From contig NZ_CP116413.1 of assembly GCF_030064675.1 (NCBI RefSeq), positions 8,027,501 through 8,091,500 on the forward strand: a stretch of 64,000 bases of DNA. Direction: 5' to 3'. The notes below the pieces were generated by a model. The model worked only from the letters and a program-made list of their open reading frames with translations. It did no database searches and was not told where the DNA came from. Of the stretch, positions 46,911 to 55,250 are shown piece by piece. A program made the position numbers and the translations under genes. Position 1 is the first letter of the stretch. Each line of letters starts with the position of its first letter. Source of the stretch: Crossiella sp. CA-258035 (GTDB taxonomy: Bacteria; Actinomycetota; Actinomycetes; Mycobacteriales; Pseudonocardiaceae).

Positions 46911-46942
46911 TGTTACCCGAAGTAACAGCTACCAGTGGTAAC
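46911..46942. promoter_or_regulatory. Operator-like palindromes between AurF-like and TetR genes
   Basis: TGTTAC (46911-46916), 5 bp, GTAACA (46922-46927) is a perfect inverted repeat. A further GGTAAC at 46937-46942 pairs with GTTACC at 46912-46917. It lies in the 69-bp divergent gap, and is the likely binding site of the TetR encoded at 46952. Confidence 0.55.
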
Positions 46943-46951
46943 GTCCCGTGT

Positions 46952-47701
46952 ATGGCGGATTCTGTCAAGGGCCAACCGAGCAAACGGGGCGACGCCCGGC
47001 GCGAGCGCTGGAAGGAACACCGCAGCGTGCGCCGCGCGGAGTTCGTGGAGGCGACCATCAGGGCGCTCGCCGCCCACGGCCCTGACGTGGGCATGGACGA
47101 GATCGCGGCCGAGGCCGGGGTCACCAAGCCGGTGATCTACCGGCACTTCTCGGACAAGGCCGACCTCTACCTCGCGGTCGGCGCGCGGGCCACCGATCTG
47201 CTGATGGAGCGGATCGTGCCCGCGATCGAGCGCAGGGGCAGCCCGCGCGAGCGGATCGCCGCGGTGGTGGACGCCTACCTGAGCACCATCGAGGAACGCC
47301 CCGAGCTGTACCGCTTCATGACCCGCCGCTCCTTCGCCGACCGCCCGGTCGACGCGGACCCGGCCAGCCGCACCGAGGCGATGATCGCCTCCCGGCTGGC
47401 CCGGCTGCTCGGCGAGTACATGCGCCTGCTCGGCCTGGACTCCGGCGCGGCCGAGCCGTACGCCTTCGCCGTGGTCGGCGCGGTGGAGAAGGCCGGTGAC
47501 TGGTGGCTGGAACGCCAGACCATGAGCCGGGAGAACCTGCGCGACTACCTGGTCAACATCGTCTGGCACGCCATCGACGGCTTCACCAGGATGGGCGGCG
47601 TGATCATCGATCCCGACATGCCGCTGGACTTCGACCTGCCCGCCGCCCAGCTGCGGATCGTGCGCGGGGACGGCGAGACCGAGCAGCGGGAGACCTCATG
47701 A
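46952..47701 (+). CDS. TetR-family transcriptional regulator
   Basis: 249 aa. Basic N-terminus, HTH (RAEFVEATIRALAAHG, then IAAEAGVTKPVIYRHFSDK), and a C-terminal domain with ERPELYRFMTRRSF as in fatty-acid-type TetR proteins. Divergent from the AurF-like gene across a palindromic operator. Its stop overlaps the DUF4873 start (ATGA). It probably represses both directions. Confidence 0.9.
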   Translation: MADSVKGQPSKRGDARRERWKEHRSVRRAEFVEATIRALAAHGPDVGMDEIAAEAGVTKPVIYRHFSDKADLYLAVGARATDLLMERIVPAIERRGSPRERIAAVVDAYLSTIEERPELYRFMTRRSFADRPVDADPASRTEAMIASRLARLLGEYMRLLGLDSGAAEPYAFAVVGAVEKAGDWWLERQTMSRENLRDYLVNIVWHAIDGFTRMGGVIIDPDMPLDFDLPAAQLRIVRGDGETEQRETS

Positions 47702-48030
47702 GCGAGCACGACCACGAGCACGAGGAAGAGGGCTACCAGGGCGCGGCCACCCTGCTGGTGGAGGGCGCGGAGCTGCCGGTGGAGGTGCGCCTGCGCGGGC
47801 ACTTCGAGCCGATCGACGGCCGCTACCACTGGTACGGCCGGATCGCCGCGCACACCGAGCTGACCGAGCTGGTGCAGCAGCGCCGCCCGGCCGCCACCCT
47901 GCGCACCCCGGCAGGCGAGGCCGAGGGCGGCCTGTCCGACCCCGACCCCTGGGGCCGCTACCGGATCACCGGCCTGGGCCGCCCGCCGTTCGAGGTGGAC
48001 GACCTGAACAAGGTCCCGCCGGCGGAGTAG
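47698..48030 (+). CDS. DUF4873 domain protein
   Basis: 110 aa; start fixed by the ATGA overlap. His/Glu-rich N-terminus, then the DUF4873 core: YQGAATLLVEGAELPVEVRL, HFEPIDGRYHWYGRI. This domain often occurs fused to, or beside, flavin monooxygenases and oxygenases; here the companion is a diiron oxygenase. Function unknown. Confidence 0.85.
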   Translation: MSEHDHEHEEEGYQGAATLLVEGAELPVEVRLRGHFEPIDGRYHWYGRIAAHTELTELVQQRRPAATLRTPAGEAEGGLSDPDPWGRYRITGLGRPPFEVDDLNKVPPAE

Positions 48031-48046
48031 GAGCCGAGACGCAGCG

Positions 48047-48080
48047 CGGCCCGGTGACCGAGTTCACGGTCACCGGGCCG
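48047..48080. terminator. Bidirectional terminator
   Basis: A perfect 14-bp stem (48047-48060 with 48067-48080), 6-nt loop, followed on the plus strand by a T-rich TTCGCTGTTCT. It lies between the convergent DUF4873 and DUF3107 genes. Confidence 0.8.
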
Positions 48081-48099
48081 TTCGCTGTTCTGCCTGGCC

Positions 48100-48330
48100 T
48101 CAGCTACCGACGGCGAAGCCCACCCGGCGGCCGTCGGAGACGCCGATCTCCACGTAGGCGACCCTCGCGGAGGGCACCACGTACCGCTTGCCCTTGTCGT
48201 CCACCAGGCTCAGCAGGCCCTTGGTGTCGCGCAGCGCCTCGGAGACCACGGCCTCGACCTCGTCCTGCGACAGCGCGCTCGAGACGACGAGCTCCCGCGG
48301 GCTGTCCGCGACGCCGATCTTGACCTCCAC
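48100..48330 (-). CDS. DUF3107 small protein (TB9.4-like)
   Basis: 76 aa, GTG start with CGGAGG upstream. Matches the DUF3107 family: MEVKIGVADSPRELVV, DDKGKRYVVPSARVAYVEIG, RRVGFAVG. A conserved actinobacterial ATP-binding-like small protein of unknown role, the orthologue by context of Rv3208A. Confidence 0.93.
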   Translation of the reverse strand: MEVKIGVADSPRELVVSSALSQDEVEAVVSEALRDTKGLLSLVDDKGKRYVVPSARVAYVEIGVSDGRRVGFAVGS

Positions 48331-48435
48331 ACCGACCTCCGTGTGCTCAGAGTATTCGTACTGATCGTCAGCCTAGTCGCGTCCGCCTGGCGTGCGGGGA
48401 CCGCCCGCTCCGCCCTCGGCGAACACGATCGCGCG

Positions 48436-49089
48436 TCAGCCCAGGCCGAGCGCGGTCATCCGCTGCGAGTGGCCGCTCTGCAACCGCTTGAACAGCGCCG
48501 CGATCCCGGACAGGTCGCCGGAGGCGCGCACCAGCAGCTCGGCCAGCGCGTCCCGCTCGGCCACCACGTACTGGGCCTGGGTGAGCGCCTCGCCGAGCAG
48601 GCGGCGGCCCCACAGCGCGAGCCGGTCGCGCACCTTGCGGTCGGCCGCGCAGGCAGCCTGCACCTCGCGCTCGGCGAAGGCGGAGTAGCCGGTGTCGGTG
48701 AGCACCTCCAGCACGAGCTCCTTGCTCGGCGACTCCAGCCAGCCCGCGATCTCGCGGTAGAAGTCGGCCGCCAGTCCGTCGCCGACATAGGCCTTGACCA
48801 GGGACTCCAGCCAGTTGTGCGGGGCGGTGGAGGCGTGGAAGGCGTCGAAGGGGGCCACGAACGGGGTCATCGCCGTCTCCACGGCCACCCCGCGCAGCGC
48901 GAGGTGCTGCTCCAGCAGCCGGTAGTGGCCGATCTCGGCGGCGGCCATGGTCGCCAGCGCGGCCCGGCCGGACAGGGTTGGGGCGGTCCGCGCGTCCTCG
49001 GCCAGCCGGTCGAAGGCCGACAGCTCGCCGTAGGCCAGCACACCCAGTAGATCGACGATGCCGGCGTCGGCACTGCCCGTCTCGGTCAT
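48436..49089 (-). CDS. Ferritin-like fold protein
   Basis: 217 aa from the ATG at 49089. All-helical ferritin-like protein: [70 protein letters not shown]. Glu/His pairs are present, but a complete diiron set is not certain. Actinobacterial family of the MiaE-like type; function unknown. It is divergent from rhlE, as in M. tuberculosis (Rv3210c/Rv3211). Confidence 0.82.
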   Translation of the reverse strand: MTETGSADAGIVDLLGVLAYGELSAFDRLAEDARTAPTLSGRAALATMAAAEIGHYRLLEQHLALRGVAVETAMTPFVAPFDAFHASTAPHNWLESLVKAYVGDGLAADFYREIAGWLESPSKELVLEVLTDTGYSAFAEREVQAACAADRKVRDRLALWGRRLLGEALTQAQYVVAERDALAELLVRASGDLSGIAALFKRLQSGHSQRMTALGLG

Positions 49090-49344
49090 GCGGGAGAGCG
49101 TATCCGGCCACGACACCCCCTGGAGAAGCGTTCCAGCGGCTAGAATGCCTCCGGACGCCCTGTGCGCGCTGCCGAGAAGAACGATGAGGACACTGCGCGG
49201 CGCGGGGCCACGTGATGACGGCGACAGCAGTCGCCCAACGGAAAGGTGCGCGTACGCCTCGCCCTCCCGTGCCGCTGGCAAGAGTGACCGACCCTGGTCA
49301 CCGCCCGGCCCGGTCGAGCGCAAACGCTGGCTGTACGTGCTGGT

Positions 49345-51204
49345 ATGAGAGAGGCGATCACGCTGACCTTCGACAACAACACCGCCGACCTACGCGAACT
49401 TGATCACAGCGAGGCCGGCCTGCCCGAGGAGGACAACACCTCCCACCCGCTCCGCGGAGACGCCCCGGTCACGCCGGACGCGCCCACCTTCGCCGAGCTC
49501 GGCGTGGACGAGCGCATCGTCCGCGCGCTGGCCGAGGCCGGCATCGAGCGGACCTTCGCGATCCAGGAACTGACCCTGCCGCTGGCCCTGCGTGGTGAGG
49601 ATCTCATCGGCCAGGCGCGCACCGGCACCGGCAAGACGCTGGGCTTCGGCGTGCCGCTGCTGCACCGGCTCACCCTGCCGGGCGACGGCACCCCGCAGGT
49701 GCTGGTCGTGGTGCCCACCCGCGAGTTGTGCCTCCAGGTCACCCAGGACCTCAAGGACGCGGGCAAGCACCTGGGCGTCCGGGTGCTCGACGTCTACGGC
49801 GGCCGCCCGTACGAGCCGCAGGTGGCGGCGCTGCGCAAGGGCATCGACGTGGTGGTCGGCACCCCCGGCCGCCTGCTCGACCTGGCCGAGCGCCGGGACC
49901 TGGTGCTCGGCAAGGTCCGCGCCCTGGTGCTGGACGAGGCCGACGAGATGCTCGACCTGGGCTTCCTGCCCGACATCGAGCGGATCCTGCGGATGGTCCC
50001 CGACCAGCGGCAGACCATGCTGTTCTCGGCCACCATGCCGGGCCCGATCATCACCCTGGCCAGGACCTTCCTCACCCAGCCCACGCACATCAGGGCCGAG
50101 GAGGTCGACGCCGGGCAGACGCACGAGCTGACCGAGCAGTTCGCCTACCGGGCGCACTCGCTGGACAAGATCGAGGTCGTCGCCCGGGTGCTCCAGGCCA
50201 CCGACCGCGGCCTGACCATGATCTTCACCCGGACCAAGCGCACCGCCCAGAAGCTCGCCGACGACCTGGCCGAACGCGGTTTCGCGGTCGCCCCGGTGCA
50301 CGGCGACCTGGGCCAGGGTGCGCGGGAGCAGGCGCTGCGGGCCTTCCGCAGCGGCAAGGTGGACGTGCTGGTCTGCACCGACGTGGCCGCGCGCGGCATC
50401 GACGTCGGCGGGATCACGCACGTGATCAACTACCAGTGCCCCGAGGACGAGAAGGCCTACGTGCACCGGATCGGCCGCACCGGCCGGGCCGGCCGCACCG
50501 GCGTCGCGGTTACGCTGGTCGACTGGGACGAGGAGGCGCGCTGGAAGATGATCAGCGACACCCTCGGCCTCGGCAAGCCGGAGCCGGTGGAGACCTACTC
50601 CACCTCCGAGCACCTGTTCACCGACCTGAACATCGACCCCAAGTCGACGGGCAGGCTGCCACTGTCCCAGCGGACCAGGGCCGGCCTGGACGCCGAGCAC
50701 CTGGAAGAGGACGCGCCCAAGCGCGGCCGCGGCCGCAAGCGCACCGGCAGGGCCGCGGGCAGTGACAAGCCGGCCGGCGGCAGCCCGGACAAGCCTGAGT
50801 CGGATGACCCGGGCGCCCGCCCGGCCACCAAGAGCCGCAGCCGCAGGCGCACCCGCGGCGGTCAGAACGTCGAAGGCGAGGCCACCCCCGCCGAGACCAC
50901 CGACACACCGGAGGCCGCGGAGACCAAGACGCGGACCCGCACCCGCACCAGGTCCCGCGCCAAGACCGAGCCCAAGGCCGACTCCGTGACCGAGACCCCG
51001 GCCCCGGTCGAGGTCCAGGCCCCGGTCGAGGCTCCGGCAGAGGCCCCCGCCGAGCCCAAGGCCCCCAGGAAGCCGAAGGCGACCAAGGCCAGCACCGCGG
51101 TCACCTTCGCCGCCCCGGAACTCCCGGCCGAGGCCCCGGCCGACGCCGAGGCCCCCGCCCGCAGGCGGCGCCGCCGCCGGACCGGCGAGACCCCGGCCGA
51201 GTAA
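49345..51204 (+). CDS. rhlE: DEAD-box RNA helicase
   Basis: 619 aa. Complete DEAD-box core: Q motif ([12 protein letters not shown]), [27 protein letters not shown] (LDEADEMLD), [14 protein letters not shown] and [10 protein letters not shown]. The last 200 residues are disordered, with alternating Arg/Lys-rich and Ala/Pro/Glu-rich segments, and end in a basic stretch likely to bind RNA. It probably helps ribosome assembly or RNA decay in the cold. Orthologue by context of Rv3211. Confidence 0.94.
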   Translation: MREAITLTFDNNTADLRELDHSEAGLPEEDNTSHPLRGDAPVTPDAPTFAELGVDERIVRALAEAGIERTFAIQELTLPLALRGEDLIGQARTGTGKTLGFGVPLLHRLTLPGDGTPQVLVVVPTRELCLQVTQDLKDAGKHLGVRVLDVYGGRPYEPQVAALRKGIDVVVGTPGRLLDLAERRDLVLGKVRALVLDEADEMLDLGFLPDIERILRMVPDQRQTMLFSATMPGPIITLARTFLTQPTHIRAEEVDAGQTHELTEQFAYRAHSLDKIEVVARVLQATDRGLTMIFTRTKRTAQKLADDLAERGFAVAPVHGDLGQGAREQALRAFRSGKVDVLVCTDVAARGIDVGGITHVINYQCPEDEKAYVHRIGRTGRAGRTGVAVTLVDWDEEARWKMISDTLGLGKPEPVETYSTSEHLFTDLNIDPKSTGRLPLSQRTRAGLDAEHLEEDAPKRGRGRKRTGRAAGSDKPAGGSPDKPESDDPGARPATKSRSRRRTRGGQNVEGEATPAETTDTPEAAETKTRTRTRTRSRAKTEPKADSVTETPAPVEVQAPVEAPAEAPAEPKAPRKPKATKASTAVTFAAPELPAEAPADAEAPARRRRRRRTGETPAE

Positions 51205-51215
51205 GCACGCCACCA

Positions 51216-51248
51216 GGAACGGCCCTTCCCGTCGGGGAGGGCCGTTCC
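51216..51248 (+). terminator. Hairpin terminator after rhlE
   Basis: A 15-bp stem (51216-51230 with 51234-51248, one G-T wobble), 3-nt loop, 12 nt after the rhlE stop. No clear T-run follows. Confidence 0.6.
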
Positions 51249-51276
51249 GCGTACCCGAGCAGCCGAGGAGGCTACG

Positions 51277-53035
51277 GTGGTCCCCGTGCCGCCCGAGCAG
51301 AACGCCGCGCCCGAGGACCCCACCAGCGCCGCCGAGCAGCCCAGCCCCGCAAAGCCGCCCAGCGCCGCCGCGACCCCGGCCCCCGCCGAACCCCGGGACG
51401 ACACGCCAAGCGCCGCCACCCCGGCGGTCCCGGCCAAGCCCCAGAGCGAGCCGCCCAGCGCCGCCGAGGCCCCGGACCAGGCCACCGCCCCGCCGAGCGA
51501 GGCTCCCAGCGCTGCCACCCCGCAGGCCGCGGCCGCTCCGCCGAGCGAGGCCCCCGGCACCGCCGCGGCGCAGAGCGCGCCCCGTGACGCCACGTCGAGC
51601 GAGGCCTCCGGCACTCCCGCGGCCCAGGACACCGCCGAGCCGCCGAGCCAGGCCCCCGAAGCCGCCGCGTCCCCGGACGCAACCGCCCCGGAAGCCGCCG
51701 CGCCCCTCGCCCCCCACCCCCACCCCCACCCCACCCCAGCCCCGCTCCTTCACCACCCGCTGGGACCTCATCGCCGCCGTCCTGGTCACCGTCGCCGTGC
51801 TCGTCTCCGCCACCGTGATCTGGGCCTTCAGCGACGCCCGCGCCACCGTCTCCCAGACCGCCAGCCAGCCGCTCCCCTTCCTCGACGCCCCCACCACCCC
51901 GCCGCCCACCCTCGGCGAGGTCTGGCGGGCGCCGAGTCCGGCGACCCAGACCGTGGTGGCCACCGCTCAGGTGGTGGTGACCGCGGAGGACGGGGCGGTG
52001 CTCGGGCGGGATCCGCTCAGTGGGCAGGAGAAGTGGCGGTACCAGCGGGATCTGCCGTTGTGCACGGTGGCGCCCGCGTTCGGGCAGATCCTCGCGGTCT
52101 ACCAGCGCGGGGACACCTGCAGCGAGGTGACCGCGCTGGACCCGGCCACCGGCAAGCGGGGCGCGCAGCGCAACGGCGACGCCGAGGCGGGCACCCGGCT
52201 GCTCTTCGACGGGGTGCACCTGACCACCACCGGCAAGACCTACCTGGAGGGCTGGCGCTCCGATCTGGTCAAGACCCAGGAGTACGGCCAGGTCAGGGCC
52301 ATGATCCAGCCCGGCAAGCAGCCCAGGACCGGGTGCACGTTCGGTTCGGTGGCGGTGGCGCCGAACCGGGTCGCGGTGATCGAGCGCTGCCCGGACGACC
52401 CCGGTGACCGGCTCAGCGTGTTCAAGCCGAACCCGAAGGACTGGGACAAGCCCGAGGTCTCGGTGAGCGTGGTGCTCAACGGGTCCGGGGCCAGGGTGGT
52501 CGCGCTCGGGCCGGACCGGGTGGCCGCGGTGCTGCCCGACCCGGCGCGGCTGGCCATCTACGACGGCAACGGGGCCCCGGTCTCCGAGCAGCCGTTGGAC
52601 CTGCCGGCCAGTGACCTCCAGGGTGATCCGGACGGTGGCGTGGTGCCGACCACCACGGTGCTCAGCGCGCGCTGCGCGGACGGCTCGGCCACCCCGTTGA
52701 CCTTCGCCGCCACCTCGACCTGTCCGACCGGCGAACCGGCCACCACCTCGCCCGCGGTCATCTACTGGTGGACCGGGTCCCGCACCATCGCGCTGGCCTC
52801 GGCCACCACCGCTCCACTGTGGACGATGGAGGACACGCTCGGCCCCGGCACGCTGTTCGCGGGCAGGCTGGTGGTGCCGACCCCGGCCGGGCTCACCGTG
52901 GCCGACCCCAACACCGGCAAGGTGCTCGGCCGGATCCCGGTGGACCGGCGCGGTTACCGCGGGCTGGTGACCTTGTCCAGCTCCGGTCCGGTGCTGGTGG
53001 AACAGCGGGGCGGCACGCTGGTGGCGTTGCGCTAG
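51277..53035 (+). CDS. PQQ-like beta-propeller membrane protein, apparent frameshift
   Basis: The gene starts at GTG 51277 behind a perfect GAGGAGG, and reads a 145-residue Ala/Pro/Glu-rich cytoplasmic tail. The frame then breaks inside a CCCCCA repeat (51710-51738). The next frame continues directly with RSFTTRWDLIAAVLV (TM segment) and a roughly 400-residue PQQ/WD-like propeller to 53035 (AEDGAVLGRDPLSGQEKWRYQ, LTVADPNTGKVLGRIPVDRRG). The propeller frame alone could begin at 51584 but would then have an Arg/Pro-rich, non-natural N-terminus. Likely orthologue of Rv3212. Sequencing error, real lesion and slippage are all possible. Confidence 0.7.
51710..51738. repeat. CCCCCA short tandem repeat at frameshift site
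   Basis: C-runs of 6, 5, 5, 4 and 4, each followed by A. If both 4-C runs had 5 C, the frame from 51277 would run through into the propeller frame. A natural slippage site. Confidence 0.75.
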
Positions 53036-53076
53036 CTTCTCGCGCTTTCCTGGCTGTGGTGAGGCAGACTCAGCAC

Positions 53077-53964
53077 GTGAGCGTGTTGCCGTACTCCCAG
53101 CTCAGCCCACACCGAGCGCGCCGGGTCGACCTGCAGGGCGACTACGGGCCGATCGCCGCGCTGCACGCGGTCCCGGCGGCCGACGCCGACCGCGGTGCGA
53201 CCGCGGTGCTGGTGCCGGGCTACACCGGGTCCAAAGAGGACTTCGCGCCGCTGCTGGACCCGTTGGCCGACGCCGGGTTCGCGGTGCACGCCATCGACCT
53301 GCCCGGCCAGTACCAGTCGCCGGGCCCGGACGACCCGCAGGCCTATCTGCCTGCCGCGCTCGGCGCGGTGATCGCGAAGCTGATCACCCAGCTGGGCGCG
53401 GGCGGGCGCAAGGTGCTGCTGCTCGGCCATTCCTACGGCGGCCTGGTCGCCCGTGGCGCGCTGCTCTCCGGTGTGCGGGTGGACGGGCTGACCCTGTTGT
53501 CCTCCGGCCCGAACGAACTGCCCGAGGGTGAGCGCCGCCGCGCGCTGGAGGCCGGCGAGCCGCTGCTGCGCTCCGGCGGCGTGCCGGCGGCCCAGCAGCT
53601 GCGCGAGGCGCGGGACGCGGCCTCGCCGAACTGGGAGCAGACCCCGGAAACGCTGAAGGAGCTGCTGCGCGCCCGGTTCCTGGGTTCCAGCGCGGCCGGG
53701 CTGCTCGGCATGGCCGAGGGCCTGCGCCGGGAACCGGACCTGGTCGGGCGGCTGGCGGCGGCGCTGCGCACCGCGGGCACCCCGGCGCTGGTGGTCTGCG
53801 GGGAGCACGACGACGCCTGGTCGGTGGCCACCCAGCGGGACATGGCCGACCGGCTGGACGCCGACTTCGCGGTGGTCGCCGACGCGGCCCACTCGGCCAA
53901 CACGGAGAACCCGGAAGCCCTGCTGGCCACCCTGCTCCCCACCTGGCGGGCCTGGCTCGCCTAG
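53077..53964 (+). CDS. Alpha/beta-fold hydrolase
   Basis: 295 aa from the GTG at 53077 (53059 possible). Oxyanion region PGYTGSKEDF, elbow GHSYGGLV, acid in CGEHDDAW and His in AAHSANTENPE. Resembles carboxylesterase/lysophospholipase-like hydrolases; substrate unknown. It is followed 10 nt later by the HipA-like gene. Confidence 0.87.
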   Translation: MSVLPYSQLSPHRARRVDLQGDYGPIAALHAVPAADADRGATAVLVPGYTGSKEDFAPLLDPLADAGFAVHAIDLPGQYQSPGPDDPQAYLPAALGAVIAKLITQLGAGGRKVLLLGHSYGGLVARGALLSGVRVDGLTLLSSGPNELPEGERRRALEAGEPLLRSGGVPAAQQLREARDAASPNWEQTPETLKELLRARFLGSSAAGLLGMAEGLRREPDLVGRLAAALRTAGTPALVVCGEHDDAWSVATQRDMADRLDADFAVVADAAHSANTENPEALLATLLPTWRAWLA

Positions 53965-53974
53965 AGTCGCGGGC

Positions 53975-54823
53975 GTGCTCCGCCACGTCACCGCGACCCG
54001 ATACGTCACCCCGCTGCGGGAGGGTGGTTCGCTGCCCGGCCTGATGGAGGCCGACGACCTGGGCACCTACGTGGTGAAGTTCCGCGGCGCCGGCCAGGGC
54101 CGCAAGACGCTGGTCGCCGAGGTGGTGGTCGGGGAGCTGGCGCGGGCGCTGGGCCTGCCGGTGCCGGAGCTGGTGACCGCGCAGGTGGACAAGGCGATGG
54201 CGCCGAGCGAGCCGGACGAGGAGGTCCAGGAGCTGCTGCGGGCCAGCCACGGCCTGAACCTGGGCATGGACTTCCTGCCGGGCGCGCTGGACTTCGACCC
54301 CGGCGCGTTCACCGCCGAGCCGGAGTTCGCCGGGCGGGTGCTGTGGTTCGACGCGCTCACCGGCAACGTGGACCGGTCCTGGCGCAACCCGAACATGCTG
54401 TACTGGCACGGAGAACCGCAGCTGATCGACCACGGCGCGACGCTGATCTTCCACCACAACTGGCCCGGCGCCAGGGACTGGGCGGGCCGCCCGTACAACG
54501 CCGCCGACCACCTGCTGATCGGCTTCGGCCCCGAGGTGGCGGCCGCGGACGCCGCGCTGGCCCCGCTGGTCACCGAGGAGCTGCTGACCGAGGTGCTGGC
54601 CAAGGTCCCCGACGACTGGCTCGAGGACGAACCCGGCTTCCTGAGCACCGGCATCGTGCGCGAGGCCTACGTGGCCGCGCTCACCGGACGCATCGCGGCC
54701 CGTGAGGCTTGGCTACCAGGCCTGGTGGAAGCGGCGCTGAACCGGGGAAACGACCGGGTGGTCCCGGAACGGGGCCGCAACCGGCCCGAGTGGCTCAAGC
54801 ACCTGCCGGGAGACGCGACATGA
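53975..54823 (+). CDS. HipA-like kinase-fold protein
   Basis: 282 aa, shorter than the roughly 440-aa HipA toxins. It covers the kinase core: TYVVKFRGAGQGRKTLVAEVVVGELARALG in two parts, FDALTGNVDRSWRNPNML (catalytic D..N) and LIDHGATLIFHH as the DFG-equivalent. It lacks the N-terminal HipA subdomain, and no HipB antitoxin lies upstream. Paired by ATGA overlap with a DUF3037 gene. The function of such pairs is not established. Confidence 0.82.
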   Translation: MLRHVTATRYVTPLREGGSLPGLMEADDLGTYVVKFRGAGQGRKTLVAEVVVGELARALGLPVPELVTAQVDKAMAPSEPDEEVQELLRASHGLNLGMDFLPGALDFDPGAFTAEPEFAGRVLWFDALTGNVDRSWRNPNMLYWHGEPQLIDHGATLIFHHNWPGARDWAGRPYNAADHLLIGFGPEVAAADAALAPLVTEELLTEVLAKVPDDWLEDEPGFLSTGIVREAYVAALTGRIAAREAWLPGLVEAALNRGNDRVVPERGRNRPEWLKHLPGDAT

Positions 54824-55206
54824 CCGGGCGGCGCTATCCGTTCGAGTACGCCGTGCTGCGCGTGGTCCCGAGGGTCGAGCGCGGCGAGGCGATCAACGCG
54901 GGCGTGCTGGTCTACTGCCACCGCCTGGACTACCTGGGCTCCCTGGTCCACCTGGACCACGACCGGCTGCGCGCCCTGGATCCCAGCGCGGACCCCGAGG
55001 CGATCACCTCGGTGCTGCGCTCGGTGGCCGGGGTGTGCGCGGACCCGGCGGTGGGCCCGGCGGCCGGGCAGGGGCTGGGGCAGCGGTTCCGCTGGCTGAC
55101 CGCGCCGAAGAGCACGGTGGTGCAGCCCGGCCCGGTGCACACCGGCCTGACCACGGACCCGGCGGCGGAGACGGAACGGCTGCTGCGGCTGCTCGTGCTG
55201 CCCTGA
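54820..55206 (+). CDS. DUF3037 protein, partner of HipA-like gene
   Basis: 128 aa; start fixed by the 4-nt overlap. DUF3037 signature FEYAVLRVVPRVERGEAINAGV, VYCHRLDYLG and a C-terminal helix. DUF3037 genes commonly follow HipA-like genes, which hints at a two-component unit. Confidence 0.87.
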   Translation: MTGRRYPFEYAVLRVVPRVERGEAINAGVLVYCHRLDYLGSLVHLDHDRLRALDPSADPEAITSVLRSVAGVCADPAVGPAAGQGLGQRFRWLTAPKSTVVQPGPVHTGLTTDPAAETERLLRLLVLP

Positions 55207-55250
55207 CGGCACAGCGGCGGTGCGCCGCCAGCCGCCCCGGTCCGCGTCGG

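Noticed and set aside
51584-53035. PQQ-like gene starting normally at 51584
   Set aside because: The first 55 residues would be an Arg/Pro-rich shadow of the other frame, whereas frame 1 has a perfect ribosome site and natural composition; a frameshift explains it better.
55214-55229. Terminator between DUF3037 and LAL genes
   Set aside because: Only a 5-bp GC stem without a T-run; too weak to call.
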